DNA of 64,000 bases, taken from contig NC_084940.1 in assembly GCF_958298935.1 (NCBI RefSeq), positions 6,602,001 to 6,666,000 of the forward strand. The letters are read 5' to 3'. The position numbers and the translations under genes were made by a program. The notes under the pieces were generated by a model. It searched no databases and was not told the origin of the DNA. It worked only from the letters and a program-made list of their open reading frames with translations. Of the stretch, positions 11,601 to 23,102 are shown one piece after another. This DNA comes from Phragmites australis. Its lineage: Eukaryota > Streptophyta > Magnoliopsida > Poales > Poaceae. Numbering within the stretch: position 1 is the first letter of the stretch; every line of letters begins with the position of its first letter.

Positions 11601-13605
11601 TACAAGTTTTCAACCGAAATTACACTGTAACAATAATTCTATTTTGCCTTTTTTTGATTTAAATAAATATAAAAAGGCCAAAAATCCTTTTGTACCGGGA
11701 GCTAGCTAGCACGAGTGATGAAAGTGGGCTTGGGCTGTTTCACTCAGGTCAAAACAACCGGAGGCCACGCGGGCATAGTGCTAGCGGCGAACGACGACGA
11801 AATCGACCCGGGCAAGGACACCTACAGATTCTACACATGCTAACGAACTCAACGGCACAGCTATCGACTGACGGGCCCGACTATGGCTCGATCAGTGACG
11901 TGCGTGGGGAGGCGGCAATGGCTCGGTCACCGTGGACTACCGCGCTGGTGACAGGCTAAAACAAAAAAGAGCACACACACAAGAGAGGGGGAGTGCGGGA
12001 AAGCTTACTGTGGGTTTGGATTGAATGGAGAGGTTGTGGTTCGACGAGTCGACAGTGAGCGGCGAAAGGAACCACTGAAGAAGAGGAAGACGGTGTGGGC
12101 GCGCAAAATCCAGCTAGGAATGAAGGGGAATCCAACAAGGAAAGCTCGGGGGAAGGCCACACGACATCTCTCTAGGCTCCTATTGGCTCAGGCTGACAGA
12201 ACTTCGTTGATGGCACGTTGGATTTGGGTCGGCAGCGGTACGTGCTCTGCTGCTAAGCTCAGTTGTGGAAGCGAGATAGCTGGGAGAGCGAGTAAGGGAT
12301 GGAAGAGAGACTGAGCAGAAGGGGAGGAGGATGGCTATAGGAGGTGGCTGATCCCTCTCGAAGCTGCTTAGTGGAGTGACTCGACAGCGTGGCTCAGTTG
12401 CCGGCCTCTAAAGTCCATAACGGTGGTGGCAGGGAGGCAGAGAGAATGACAGTGGCCCGTACCCACCGAAGCAAAATATCCCCATCTGTTCCTATCCATT
12501 TGGAGATCTTTCAAAACCCCACGCAACCTATTTTAACTTGTTTGACCCAAAAAGTCTGAGTTAATTTCAAATTAAAATTCCTTAAAGTTGCAACATTTCC
12601 TAACATGTTGTAATTTCTATGCCTTGAAAACAATTCCCAAAAATTAGGAAAAAATCATTAATATTCTTTAACTAGCATGGACTAATTTCTAGAACTATTT
12701 CCAACCCTATGTTGCATGGTGATTTTGTGAGTTCCTTTACAAAGCATCACTTAAAATTAATTTTAACAATTCTTTTTAATTGTTAATTACATTAATTACT
12801 TGCTCAAAACTTCAATTATGATGCTAATGATTCTCATGAATGCTTAATTACCTAATTAAAGATTTTGGACTGTCACACGTACACATACACTTGAGAGGAG
12901 TTCTTGCCACCAAAGTTGAGCACATTGAAGACCAAGGTAATTAGCATATGATTAAGGACTTGATTAGTGCTAGTTTAAATCTGGTGCTCATCTAGCTAGG
13001 TGATTAGCTTAGAGTTAGATTAAGTGAGTGATTTACACTTGTTAATCTTGGTGTTTACCGGCACCTATATGGTTTGGCAGCATTTGTGTCTTGTGAGACT
13101 CTCTGAGGAGGTTGTGGAGTAGCCACAAGTCTTGTGAGCGATGAAGTACATCGTGTCAGAGTGACAAAGTACTATCATAGTGAAGATGGTGGTGAGTGTC
13201 TGAAAGAGGCCTAGTAGGAGACCTATTTGTGAGTAAGGAGCTCTAACGGTTATCCACAAAGTTATCCGACCGGGGAACCTGGCCTTCTAAGGGGCTCCAA
13301 TGTGAACTAGGGGAGAGTGGCAACTCAACAATACTATAGGGGGAAAATCACCATGCTAAGTTTGCATTTTCTCTACCATTTACATTCTGCATTTACTTAT
13401 TGCACGTACTATTTTGTATTTATCTTTCCTAGAATTGTCGTGTGTAGTTTGCAAAATTGGTTCCTATGGTGCAAAACTTTGTTGTGATAGAGTATAAATC
13501 TAGAGAATATTTAAATAAAAATTGATTTAGGTTTATCTTGAATTTTAGCCTTAGTTTTAGAATATCTAATTCACTCTTTCTCTTAAGACATCACCGATCC
13601 TTACA
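8645..13605 (+). mobile_element. Copia-like (SIRE/Maximus-type?) solo LTR, split by another solo LTR
   Basis: It starts TGAAAGATCGATGACACTAG at 8645 and ends CATCACCGATCCTTACA at 13605. The two ends are imperfect inverted copies (TGAAAGATCG and TGTAAGGATCG). Flanking pentamers are ataat (8640-8644) and acaat (13606-13610), a target duplication with one mismatch. Removing the nested 9602-12877 element leaves about 1.68 kb. No coding sequence lies inside and no second LTR was found, so it fits a solo LTR left by recombination. Family placement rests on the 'attcac....tct..gacatca' ending shared with the element at 45920 and is tentative. Confidence 0.62.
9602..12877 (+). mobile_element. Gypsy-like (Tekay/Del-type?) solo LTR, 3.3 kb
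   Basis: It begins TGTCAGACCCGTCC right after catac (9597-9601) and ends GGACTGTCACA just before cgtac (12878-12882), a 5-bp duplication with one mismatch. The interrupted solo LTR reads on smoothly on the right (acacttgagaggagttcttg). The size above 3 kb and the TGTCA..../....TGTCACA ends fit, from memory, the long LTRs of Tekay/Del chromoviruses. No gag or pol sequence was found, and no second LTR. The open frames inside (such as 11690-11959) look like chance. Confidence 0.65.
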
Positions 13606-13610
13606 ACAAT

Positions 13611-13980
13611 CACCATGAATATCAATATAGAGGCCAATAATACCCAAGAATCTTCATCGTGATATATTGACGTTGTGAACTGCCGACTTACAAAATTGTA
13701 GAATAGAATGGGGATGCCTCGAGTAAATGAATCAAATGAACACACATATGGGCTTTTAGCTAGGTTCAGGCCTCCATGAGAATAATAACACTACATCATG
13801 TTTATATTGCATTGATATGAGCTTGTACAAGAGGGTGCTTGGCTATCCTAGATGGATTTAAACCTAGTCAGTGACTTACTTACTCAGCTGATGTTGTCTT
13901 CTAGCTCCCGATGGAAGGTAATAGCTTGATCAACTTATGTGAGCTTGAGTCTAATTCATGGATCTGTCCTCCACAGGATT

Positions 13981-14036
<56 letters not shown>

Positions 14037-14085
14037 CTTGTTTCAGATATATCTAGGAATCTACGTACAGTTTCTATACGTCTAG
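13611..14085. other. Remnant of the Mutator-like host element
   Basis: This AT-rich stretch lies between the Copia-like solo LTR and the Tat-like element and belongs to the body of the 6930-22030 element. It contains the dinucleotide run at 13984-14034. No gene is visible. The last five bases (tctag, 14081-14085) are the left target duplication of the next element. Confidence 0.5.
13984..14034. repeat. (TA)n microsatellite
   Basis: About 25 uninterrupted TA units. It lies some 50 bp left of the insertion point of the LTR element at 14086. Confidence 0.95.
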
Positions 14086-14813
14086 TGTCGATGTAAAGAA
14101 TATAGGGGTCCCCCACCGGGATGGCCCGCAACGTTCTGCTATGGGTAGTACCCACTTTCGATCTTTAACCCATAACCCCCGCACGACCACGACCAGGGCC
14201 TCCGTAGGGTTCTCCACGACCAGTAAGGACTTGGATACCGCCAGTCAAACCTCATTTAATACCGCTACTCATACTGTTTTACTTCCCCAGGCAATCCACT
14301 CTGGCTGAGGCTGCAGGGTCAGCGCAGAGTTACCTTATCCCATCCCGCGTACATTAATTGTTACGGGACGGGTGCGCAGACGTGACAGGGGGCGCATCAA
14401 GTGCACGTGGGAAGCCTACGACAGGACAGGGCAGGCCGAGCGCTTCGGGCATGACAAACAGGGGTGCAACCGATGGATAGGACGGCCACCGCAGGGACCC
14501 ACGGCAGGCACCGTGAATGTAGGCTTGTAATGATTGCTTATATCGTTTCTTACGACAGGTATGAGTCTACTGGTTGGGTCCACTTGTAAGACTTCTCCCT
14601 CTGGAATATAAAGGGGGATATCTTCTGTGAAAAGGGAGGATGAAGAAGAATACATAGGATGTAGGGTTATTACCTCACGAGGGGCCTGAACTTGGATAAC
14701 TCTGGTGTTCTTGAGCAGCAAACACACACATTCCATAGGCACACCTGGAACACCGATCACGCACCCACTGTCCAGCATACCTTGGAATCATTGTCACGAA
14801 TTTATCCTCGACA
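14086..14813 (+). repeat. 5' LTR of the Tat-like element
   Basis: 728 bp, TGTCG...CGACA. A TATA-like tataaag lies near 14607 followed by purine-rich sequence. It is shorter than the 3' LTR and differs by scattered substitutions and small indels, including a segment missing near 14185 that the 3' LTR keeps (cagtcgacgctagcgtg). The divergence means an old insertion. Confidence 0.88.
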
Positions 14814-15984
14814 TTTGGCGTGCCAGGTAGGGGGCGTGTTTTCGAGTTCTGGTAAGTGCTGTTAATTTCTTATGGGCTATCCATGTTCAAATCCCCAACG
14901 ACCGATGAGTCCTGCTCAGAGGATCTGAGTCGCTGCGAGGTGTTCTTCATGGGATACAACCCGGACAAACTCGATATGTTCCAGAGTCAGCACATTGGAT
15001 CGGGATCTGAAGGCCTCGGGGTTCAAGGAAAAGCAGCAGAGGCATTCGTATTCAAGGCGCCGATGGGGGCTCACGGACCGCAAGTCCTGGGGGAACCAGC
15101 CTCATCAACGGTAGTCCCACCCGGAGGAGCGCTCACCGCGTTGGGACGGTCAACACCCAGCCCTGTGGCGCAAACCGATACCATCGGCCAGGTATGATCC
15201 GATCAGGTATAAGAGTACCTAGAAACTAATTGGGGGTGTTGTTTCTTTAAATAGGTTCAACCCGAGGATAGACGAGGGGTCCACACTTTGCACTTCTGAC
15301 ATGGGTAACAACCACTCCCTGCTGGGGACCAGGATCTCAGAAAGGTAACCCTCTCCTCCCCTGGTACTAACCACCCCTCGATAGGAAGGGGGAATCTTTG
15401 TCCTACCTTGCAGGATTTCAAGGTGCCTCAGGCGCAGTACTGGTCCCCAAAGCGAGATACGTTTCCACCGACCGTGAACGAGCATAGGACCCTGCGTCGT
15501 TAGGTACATAGTTCAATTAAGTTTTTCCAATTAATAATTGTGGAGTATGAGAGCCTCTTGCCTGGAACGCGAGAAGCACCCGCGTGGAGTGTGTAACACC
15601 TACTAGCGATGAGGGACTCGCTACTGGGTGTGACCCTAACGCCAAAGGGTTTTCTAGTGCTCGGACCAGACGATGGCGACATACCACTCCGAAGTAAGAA
15701 AGCTAGAGTGACGCGCCATCGACCAGGAAGTCACACATATCCCTAGCTAGGACTACTTCCTTGGGCGATGGGTTGGTCCGTCCGACCTCTTCTTGCGAAC
15801 CCGCCCTGGTCGGAGTTTTTAGGAAAAAGATACACACGACCACCCACCGCGGTCTCGGGCCAACGTGGAAGGGATGCTCCGCTGGGAAACAGAACACCAG
15901 AGGCAACACCTTTTGAGGCAACACCTCCCTCGGTGCCGTTGACCTTGGGTGGCCACCATGTGGTCGTCCTGCTCGATTCGGGTA

Positions 15985-16490
15985 CGACCTGGATGGATCA
16001 TATCTTGGACTACCTTCAGAATCAAGCAGGCCCTAACGATGATGTGTCAGCAGAAAGGGTCACGTGAGCAGACCGCGAGAATATTCCTGGGTAGAGGGAC
16101 GCCTCTGCCACCAAAGGAGCAACGACTCTTTACTGAAATACATCACTCAGGATGGGGGGAGCACAGTGTTCCCTAACAACCTCGGAGGCATACGTGGAGG
16201 CCGAACCTCATACTGCCCTCCAGGATGCTTGCGAGCAGGTGAAAAAGTGCAGGTCATGCCAGTACAATGGCCAAAACACCAACCTACCAGCCCAGGCACT
16301 GCAAATCATACCACTCTCTCGGCCTTTCGCTGTCTGGGGGCTCGACACCGTGGGACCGTTCCCTAAAGCCCCAGGTGGTTTTATTTTCCTACGCGTGGCA
16401 GTTGACAAGTCCATGAAGTGGATCAAACCCGAGCCCGTTAAGGAGATCACCGCCACAACAGCGATTAAGGTCCATACAAGTGCTGGTAGT
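15985..16490 (+). pseudogene. Decayed Gypsy integrase (zinc-binding and start of core)
   Basis: Three plus-strand frames must be joined by eye. WMDHILDYLQNQAGPNDD and the following sequence match the linker before integrase. TEIHHSGWGEHSV is a worn HHCC histidine half. ACEQVKKCRSCQYNGQN gives the two cysteines, followed by PFAVWGLDTVGPF and FIFLRVAVDKSMKW, which are classic Ty3/gypsy integrase sequence leading to the first catalytic Asp. The similarity stops soon after TATTAIKV, before the second Asp and the Glu. Frameshifts and the truncated core make it inactive. Family assignment is secure; lineage (Tat) is an inference from context. Confidence 0.82.
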
Positions 16491-18000
16491 GCGACTTGGT
16501 AGTCCAAGTCACACAAAATTGGACAATGGAACTCGATTCACCAGTTAGGAATCGCACGCTGGCTGTCTCGAACGGCCAGCCATCCGGGCGTGACCAAGTG
16601 GTTGGGTGGGGACGAAGATAAAAACTCGGGCAAAGAGTTCCACGAACGTGCTCTAAGGCTCGAGCAACCCGGTCCCAACAAGGCCTCAGGCGCCACCGTG
16701 ACCACTAGGCGTGGGAAGAGCATTGGTCACGGGCGACCTCGACCTCGGTTCAGTCCAAGGTTGGGCAGGTCGTAATAGGCTCTCCCGGGGAGGGAGGGGT
16801 GCTCCAAAGTGACCTACAGTTCCCTGGCCTGACGGGGTCAGGTTTGCCAGGGTGGTCGGACGCAAATAACACAACCAGCAAAACGCCGATCCTATGTATA
16901 AGGCTGCTCAATGACGAGCTAGTTTTTCTATTTTGCTGCACCTTTCGGACGAGTGTGGACATGACTAGTAAGTGTTTTCAAATCCAAGAAACCAAGCTTT
17001 TTGTGTTTCAGGACTTCACGGACAAACGTGACCTCCCACAAAATTGTAAGCATTTTCGTTTCAAGAACTTGATCGCCTGGTTGACAGCTTATTCTGCCGA
17101 CTAGATAGTCGGGGGCTAGAACTATTAGGATATGTATTTTTTTTTCTTGCAGCCGAGGTCATCCGAGTGCCTTTAAAACAAGCACCGACTACCGACAAGA
17201 GGTCCAGGTCAGGAAAGCGGGCGCGGATGCAAGCAAGGGCAAAGCAGGCGCTAGAGACACCGATCTCAAAAAGGTGGCCACCGACGGCCTTATGAATCCT
17301 TTGCTCAAGGCCACCTGCCTACTTGAAGGCTGCTAGAAACCACTCAATATGACCGGTCACAGTGTTCCCAGGTGTCGGGCGAACCTGAACACCGGCGGAC
17401 CAAAGGAGGGAGTCGAAGGGGGTAAAGGCCCGGCTAAGATGATTGTAGAATCTCACTCACTGCTTGTCACTCTCCTTGCTCAGTTGCTCTAGGTCTTTCT
17501 GCGCCGCCGACAGATCCTCCTGATAATGGTGAAGGCAGTTGCAGAAGTCTTCTCTTTGCAGGACACATTCTTGGGTCACCCACTCTAGTTCCCTCCGCAC
17601 CGCAAGTAGCTCCTCCCGGCAGGCTAGTCAAGAAGCAGGTCGTAAGCCACACAGGAGTCGGCTGGTCGAGCCTTGCATGGGTAACCTGGGGACAGGATGT
17701 GGCTCAAGTGGTCGGAATAACACACCTTGACGGTTGCTCGGCGTACTCGCTTGCTCGACCACAAGCCCCAGCTCACGTTCGGCCACCGCCTCCAAAATAC
17801 GCCGTCAGCGGGATCATTGGGAGGATGGCTCGGGGTCTCAGCAAGAGCCTGTGGGCTAGTCGGCGTAGGTGGGGGCTCGGTACGGATGGATGGTTTGGAC
17901 ACTCTAGGAACTCTACGACCACAACAACACATACTCATCATGGAACAAAAACAGGAGGATTCATTAGAATATATTACAAGACAAAAGTACAATCAAGTTT

Positions 18001-19983
18001 TTACTCCTCAGTGGCCTCCACCCGGAAGACAGAAGTCACGTGGTCCACCGCTCCTTGACACTCCCGCTGCAGCCTCTCCTTAGCTTCGGGCCCGGTGACC
18101 ACGGCCCCCTCCCGGATAAGGTCTAGGTTGAAATGGGGGTCGCGACTGCAGTAGCACCAAAAAATATACTCTGCAGTTGACCTCACTGCCTGTGCCACAT
18201 CCTCGGCACCCCTCATCGCCAGGGTGGCTGGGAGCTCAGAAAATTTGTCAGCCAAGACCTTGATGGCGTAGGCCTAGGCTCGGGCTATGCGGTTGTCATT
18301 CGGCTCGATGACTCCCATCCTGAGGCTCCCCAGGGGTTCCACTAGCGCCTTGAAGGTGTCCTAGAGAATGCTGAGGGCAGTGTGTTCATCCTCCTTGAGC
18401 TCAGAGTGCTCGGCGGAAAGCGCAGCCTTCTCCTGCTGGAGTTCACCACACCATTGCTGAAGCAAGCGCTCGGCCTCCCTCTCTTGGACCAGCTATTTAT
18501 CCAACTCGACACACCTCCTGGCCACCTTTTCCTTCTCTTCGACCAGTCTACGAACATAAGCGGGGATACGACTGACTAGGGCGAGCAAGTCGGGGGCCAG
18601 CACGGACTCCTCGACCGGCACCACGGGGACCAGAACCACTGCCAATGCTCCATAGAGCAAAGCTAGAGTTGGCGGAGGGACTGGAATGTCCTACAGGGGA
18701 CCGTCGGAGGAGTCGTGATGGGACTTGTAGAGGCTGCGGGTCGGCCTCCCGCTGACCGGCACCGCCCACAAAGCTACTACTCGCAATCGCCACTTGACCC
18801 CGAGTAGATGGGTCACTTTCTCGACCTAACGGGTTGGGGTCGCAACCAGGTCAGAGGGCGTCTCAGGCAGCGGTAGGCGACAGCAAGGGAAGGCATTCCT
18901 CACGTTCAATCTCTTGGAAGGCCTCCTCGACCTTGTCGACTATCAGCCACAGGACATCTACCTTGGGAAGATGCTGGAAATAATTTGAGCCATTAGACCA
19001 TGACCTAGGAAAAGGCTCGAGCAGGAAATTTTGAAAAAATGCTAAACATACTAGTCTCATCCGAGCCCTCTCCGGTAGGGGAGCTCACACAGGGGGACAC
19101 ACGGAGGGCCACCCTTCCTAGCGGCCGCCGCCATCAGCGACCTGACCCGCAAGTCGATGACCTCGTCGGGTAGATCTGATCAAAAGGGAATAAGACATCG
19201 CTCGGTCAACACATAGAGATAGGGGGACGGCTGTGATGTTACCTGCGAAGTTCTCCCCGGTGTTATCATCACTCTCGGTGTACAGATATGCTGGGTGTGC
19301 CCTCCGCAGTAAGGGACACATCCGGCGCTTGATGAAGTCGCAGACGACGTCCGATCCCGATGGGCTGGCTTCTGAAAGCGTCTTGACCCGATCGGCAAGG
19401 AGCAGCAGTTCGGCGGTCGGCATGGGGGAGCTCCTCTACTCTCCGCAAGATGTGTCGACACCTCTGGCACGCGGAGGTTGTCCAAGGAGTCGTCGGTCAT
19501 AAGGTAGAACCATTCTTCCCTCCAGCCCGACCATGAAGATTTGAGGTTCATCTCTAGATAAGAGCTCACGACACCGTCACGAAGACGAAAGCCGCAGGCC
19601 CTGGTGGCCGGCCCGAGCTACACTTGAACCGTGTAGAAAAACCGGAAGAGATCAAGACATAGCTCAATCCCTATGAAGTTTTCACACATGTTAGCAAAGA
19701 TGCTCAACATGATGATGGAGTTGGGATTGAGGTAGAGGTGGTAGATGTCGTAGAAGGAGATGACGGTGAGGAAGAACTTAGAGAAGGAGGGGATGAGACC
19801 CGTCAGGAAGAACGAGGCGAAGATCATGATCTCCCCTTGGTGGGGAGCAGGGACATCACCCTAGGCTGATACCCCGAAGACAGGTGGTGCGGAAGCAGGC
19901 AATTCTCGTACATCTACTTCAGCTTCACGGCGGTGCAATTTAACTTGGGGAAGTCAGGCTCCTTTCCGGTACATGGCGCCATG
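18001..19983 (-). pseudogene. Antisense 'putative gypsy type transposon' ORF, decayed
   Basis: On the minus strand FASFFLTGLIPSFSKFFL, then SIFANMCENFIGIELCLD (19827-19618), match the domain that grass annotations call Putative gypsy type transposon (Transposase_28). Downstream, LEMNLKSSWSGWREEWFYL continues the family. The C-terminal piece at 18255-18001 reads RDPHFNLDLIREGAVV and ends EATEE before a stop, which is the usual tail. Stops and frame changes break it between these blocks. Its strand is opposite to the integrase, so within this element it is antisense. The function of such ORFs is not established; a structural or accessory role is only a guess. Confidence 0.75.
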
Positions 19984-20156
19984 GGAGCTCAACGGTGGTT
20001 TTTGCAGGAAAGACAGGGTGTGGTTAGAGGCGATGGGCTTTGGCGCAGAAGCTTGGAGTGCGAAGGGGTTTCTGCCTTCCAATTTATAAGATCGGCTCGG
20101 TCCCGCCGCCTCAGAAACCGATGGCCATCAAAGTTTTCTCCTCCCCCCCCCCACGA

Positions 20157-20181
20157 TCTCTCTCTCTCTCTCTCTCTCTCT
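20157..20181. repeat. (CT)n microsatellite
   Basis: About 12 CT units just upstream of the 3' LTR, preceded by a short C run. Confidence 0.9.
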
Positions 20182-20363
20182 GACGGTTAACCTCTCCTCG
20201 GGATGCGGTTTCCCAAGCCAGGCACGGTGGTGGGCCATGTCACCGACCACTCCTTGGGCAAAGCTCTTGTCCACCTAGGGCCCGAGTGGTACGACTAGGC
20301 CCGACCTCAACATGACGAAAAATAGCTCAGATCATCACATCTGCGAGGGAGCTTAGGGACTAC

Positions 20364-21125
20364 TGTCGATGTAAAGAATATAGGGGTTCCCCACCGGGAT
20401 GGCCCGCAACGGTCAGCTATGGGCAATACTCACTTTTGATCTTTGACCCATGACCCACACGCGACCAGTCGACGCTAGCGTGACCACGACTAGGGCCTCT
20501 GCAAGGTTCCCCGTCACCAGTCCTTACTGATCGCAGGATAGGTACTCGTCTAGGCCAGTCAAACCTCATTTAATACAGCTACTTACACTGTTTTCCTTCC
20601 TCAGGCAGTCCATAACGTGACGGCGCAGAGTTACCTTATCCCGTCCCGTAGACATTAATTGTTGCGGGACGGGCGCGCAGACATGACAGGGGACGTGACA
20701 GGGGGCGCAACAGGCGCGCGTGGGAAGCCTGCGACAGGAGGGCAGGCCGAGCGCTTTGGGCGCGACAAACGGGGGGTGTGACCGATGGACGGGACGACCG
20801 CTGTTGGGATCCAGGGCAGACATAGCTAATGTAGGCTTGTAATGATTGCTTATATCATTTCTTAGGACAAGTACGGGTCTGCTGATTGGGCCCATTTGTA
20901 AGACTTCTCCCCCCGAAATATAAGGGGATATCTTCTGTGAAAAAGGAGGATGAAGAAGAATACACAGGATGTAGGGCTATTACCTCACGAGGGGCTTGAA
21001 ACTGGATAATTTTGGTGTTCTTGAGCAGCAAACACACACATATTCCATAGACACACCTGAAACGCCGATCACGCACCCACTGTCCAGCATATCCCGGAAT
21101 TATTGTTAGGAATTTACCCTCGACA
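20364..21125 (+). repeat. 3' LTR of the Tat-like element
   Basis: 762 bp with the same ends as the 5' LTR. The bases immediately before it (gagggagcttagggactac) are purine-rich and act as the expected polypurine tract, which confirms plus orientation. Confidence 0.88.
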
Positions 21126-21297
21126 TCTAGGAACTCCTATTACAGGATGAAGATATGCCTCAGGAATAACGAAAAACATTAGGGTATCTAGATATGGTAG
21201 TTCTATGCTACTCATCGTCATAATCTAACTTTTAGTAATCCTACAAAATACACATTAGACACGATGGTCACATTATCATTTAAAAAAAACTTGGATT

Positions 21298-21890
21298 ATG
21301 GATCTATATGCTTACAACTCGCCCCGCGCCTTCAAGGTCGAGCAGGCACGCAAGGCGAAGCAGGCCAGCGGCCACTCCATCACCTTCATGTCGGGCAAGG
21401 GCTTTGCCGCAGTGAAAATCATGGGTGGCCACCTGTTCCAAACTGCACGCACAACGTCAACAACACAAACCATGATTTTACAGAGACAAAGGCTAGATTT
21501 TTTCCTCTTTTTGGCTAGCATGGGCCCGTGCAGATAGTCACCACGATCTGATACCTCACCAAATATGTCGAGGCCTACTACCCATGGATCCCCATCAACA
21601 ATATGAACAACATCAACAACAGAAAATTTGTTTTCTTTTCTATCTTTCACAACACTTGAGAAGTTGCGATGGTTGTAATGGAGGGTCTGGAGATAGCCGA
21701 AGGTGCCGCCAAGGACCACATAGTACTCCGGAGCCGGCTGTGGCGCCGTCGTCAAGGGAAGTGACCAATTTCCTTTCTTTTTCTCTTTAGCGTGTGGAGT
21801 TGTATGGATGAAAGATAGAGAGGGTAGCGAAAGGATGAAGTGGCTGCCACATGGCAAAACATCTGATGGTGGCTGCCACGACATCAAAAA
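21298..21890. pseudogene. Coding-like fragments inside the Mutator-like element
   Basis: The block at 21310-21480 is far richer in GC than its surroundings. The plus frame reads SPRAFKVEQARKAKQASGHS, then FMSGKGFAAVKIMGGHLFQ. A second plus frame further on reads YLTKYVEAYYPWIPINNM after a stop, and a third reads GLEIAEGAAKDHIVLRS. Such protein-like but interrupted blocks suggest captured gene sequence. I do not recognise the parent protein. The minus strand is also open over most of this interval (21312-21902), so the true strand is uncertain. Confidence 0.4.
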
Positions 21891-22039
21891 GACCAAAACC
21901 ATCTAGGAAACCAGCTAGGGACGTAATTTGCACCGGTTTTAAGAGTTGAGTGACAACTTATAATTGGTATAGGAGTTAGGGCTGTTTTTAAACCGAGCAA
22001 ATAGTTGGAGGACCAAAAGTGTAATTTTCCTTTAACATA

Positions 22040-22653
22040 AGGGCATGTACTTTGCGAAACATTTCAATATTCATTGTCTTTCGTGTATGCAAATCCTTTA
22101 GTATCTCTATTTTTTAAAAATAATCTCAAATTTTTGAAAATTAACTTTATCTTTCTATTTTTGAAATTTTATTTGATCTGCATGAATCTTCGAAGTCCCG
22201 AAAAGCATAATGGTTTTGGCATATCTAACACGCGCCCCGTGTTAGAAGTGAGGCAAGGAAAAAGGAAAGTACATTTTTCCAATGGCAGGAGAAAATAATG
22301 TTGTCATGAACTATAGCAAGATAATTATCCGTTCTTTCAAATAATTTAACTTCTTTTTTATGTAAAAAAATCATTTAACTTTTTTTGAGGAACAAATCAT
22401 TTAACTTTTTTTAGGGGAACTTGGACTGATGGAGATGAGTTGTGCTTATTTGGGCTTATCTTGGTAGGATCGGCCCATCTGGTTACAGCAATGGGACTTG
22501 GTAGCCGTGCACCTGCGTGCCCGGCTTTGCTCTGTGTCAACGGGCTTAGCCCAGTTTGGCCTAATCCCAGCCATTAGCTTGATGTCGTAGCTTGGAATGA
22601 ACTTTGTTCGTACACAGCTGTTGATTTGAGTTCAAGTGCTGTTTACCAGCAGT
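22040..22653. other. AT-rich intergenic sequence
   Basis: This follows the right target duplication of the Mutator-like element. It is low in GC, with short runs of T and A. A more GC-rich patch at 22480-22570 has no coding match. Confidence 0.4.
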
Positions 22654-22979
22654 GCTGTTTGGGTTCCGGCCTTCCGGGAACACAATCCACATACAGAAAC
22701 AGAACCAAAGCAATGTAAACGGGTTTTTAGGACAGTTTTTTATATGTTTTTTAGATTTTACTTTTTTAAAGCTAGAAACTGAATTAAACAGTCTAGCTAT
22801 GTATTATTTTTTAAAAGCTAAAAAACTGATTTTTAATGAAATAAATTAAAAGTTAAGAAGCTGATTGAGATAAACTTTTCTAACTTTTTATATGCTAAGA
22901 ATCTCAAATTTTATTATAAAAACTAATAGCAAAAAATCATCAACCAGAAAAACCAAAAACCTTCAACCCAACCAAACAG
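22654..22979. mobile_element. MITE with CTGTTTGG-type ends
   Basis: The left end gctgtttgggttcc and the right end caacccaaccaaacag are inverted copies. The 326-bp interior is AT-rich with internal inverted matches (aaagctaaaaaactga and similar). This fits a small non-autonomous PIF/Harbinger or hAT element. I could not define a target duplication with confidence. Confidence 0.5.
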
Positions 22980-23102
22980 ATCCTTAGTTCTTACTGAAGC
23001 ACAACAGCCACTCCGACAGTTACACGCACAACAAAGTGGCACTATTAATCAGAATTACTGCTCGTCCAATAAGAGTGTGGATATACAGTCCTTATGCATC
23101 AA

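Larger units (their letters stand above)
14086..21125 (+). mobile_element. Gypsy/Tat-like LTR retrotransposon, degenerate, complete with both LTRs
   Basis: Both LTRs start TGTCGATGTAAAGAATATAG and end CTCGACA. The element is bounded by a perfect 5-bp duplication, tctag (14081-14085 and 21126-21130). Internal sequence 14814-20363 opens with tttggcgtgccaggtaggg, the conserved primer-site region of many grass Gypsy elements. The plus strand carries a decayed integrase region (15985-16490), and the minus strand carries a decayed 'putative gypsy type transposon' ORF (18001-19983). An integrase on one strand plus an antisense ORF before the 3' LTR matches the Tat/Grande type layout. Gag, protease and reverse transcriptase are absent or unrecognisable in a 5.5-kb interior, so it is a deletion derivative that cannot move on its own. 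Confidence 0.85.
6930..22030. mobile_element. Mutator-like element, 9-bp target duplication, gutted by nested insertions
   Basis: The 9-bp direct repeat tttaacata lies at 6921-6929 and 22031-22039. The left end (GAAAACTGTCC...) and the reverse complement of the right end (GGAAAATTACAC...) are recognisably the same sequence over roughly 115 bp. Both have a CGGTTTRAAAA block, a block of the form CCCTAA.CTC.TA.TACC, a CTCAA.TCT.AAAACCG block, and CATCCCTCC or ACGTCCCTAG. Long inverted ends plus a 9-bp duplication are the hallmark of MULEs. After removing the solo LTR at 8645-13605 and the LTR element at 14086-21125 with their duplications, about 3.1 kb of host element remains. It carries no transposase that I can see but holds coding-like pieces at 21298-21890, so it may have been a Pack-MULE. 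Confidence 0.7.
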
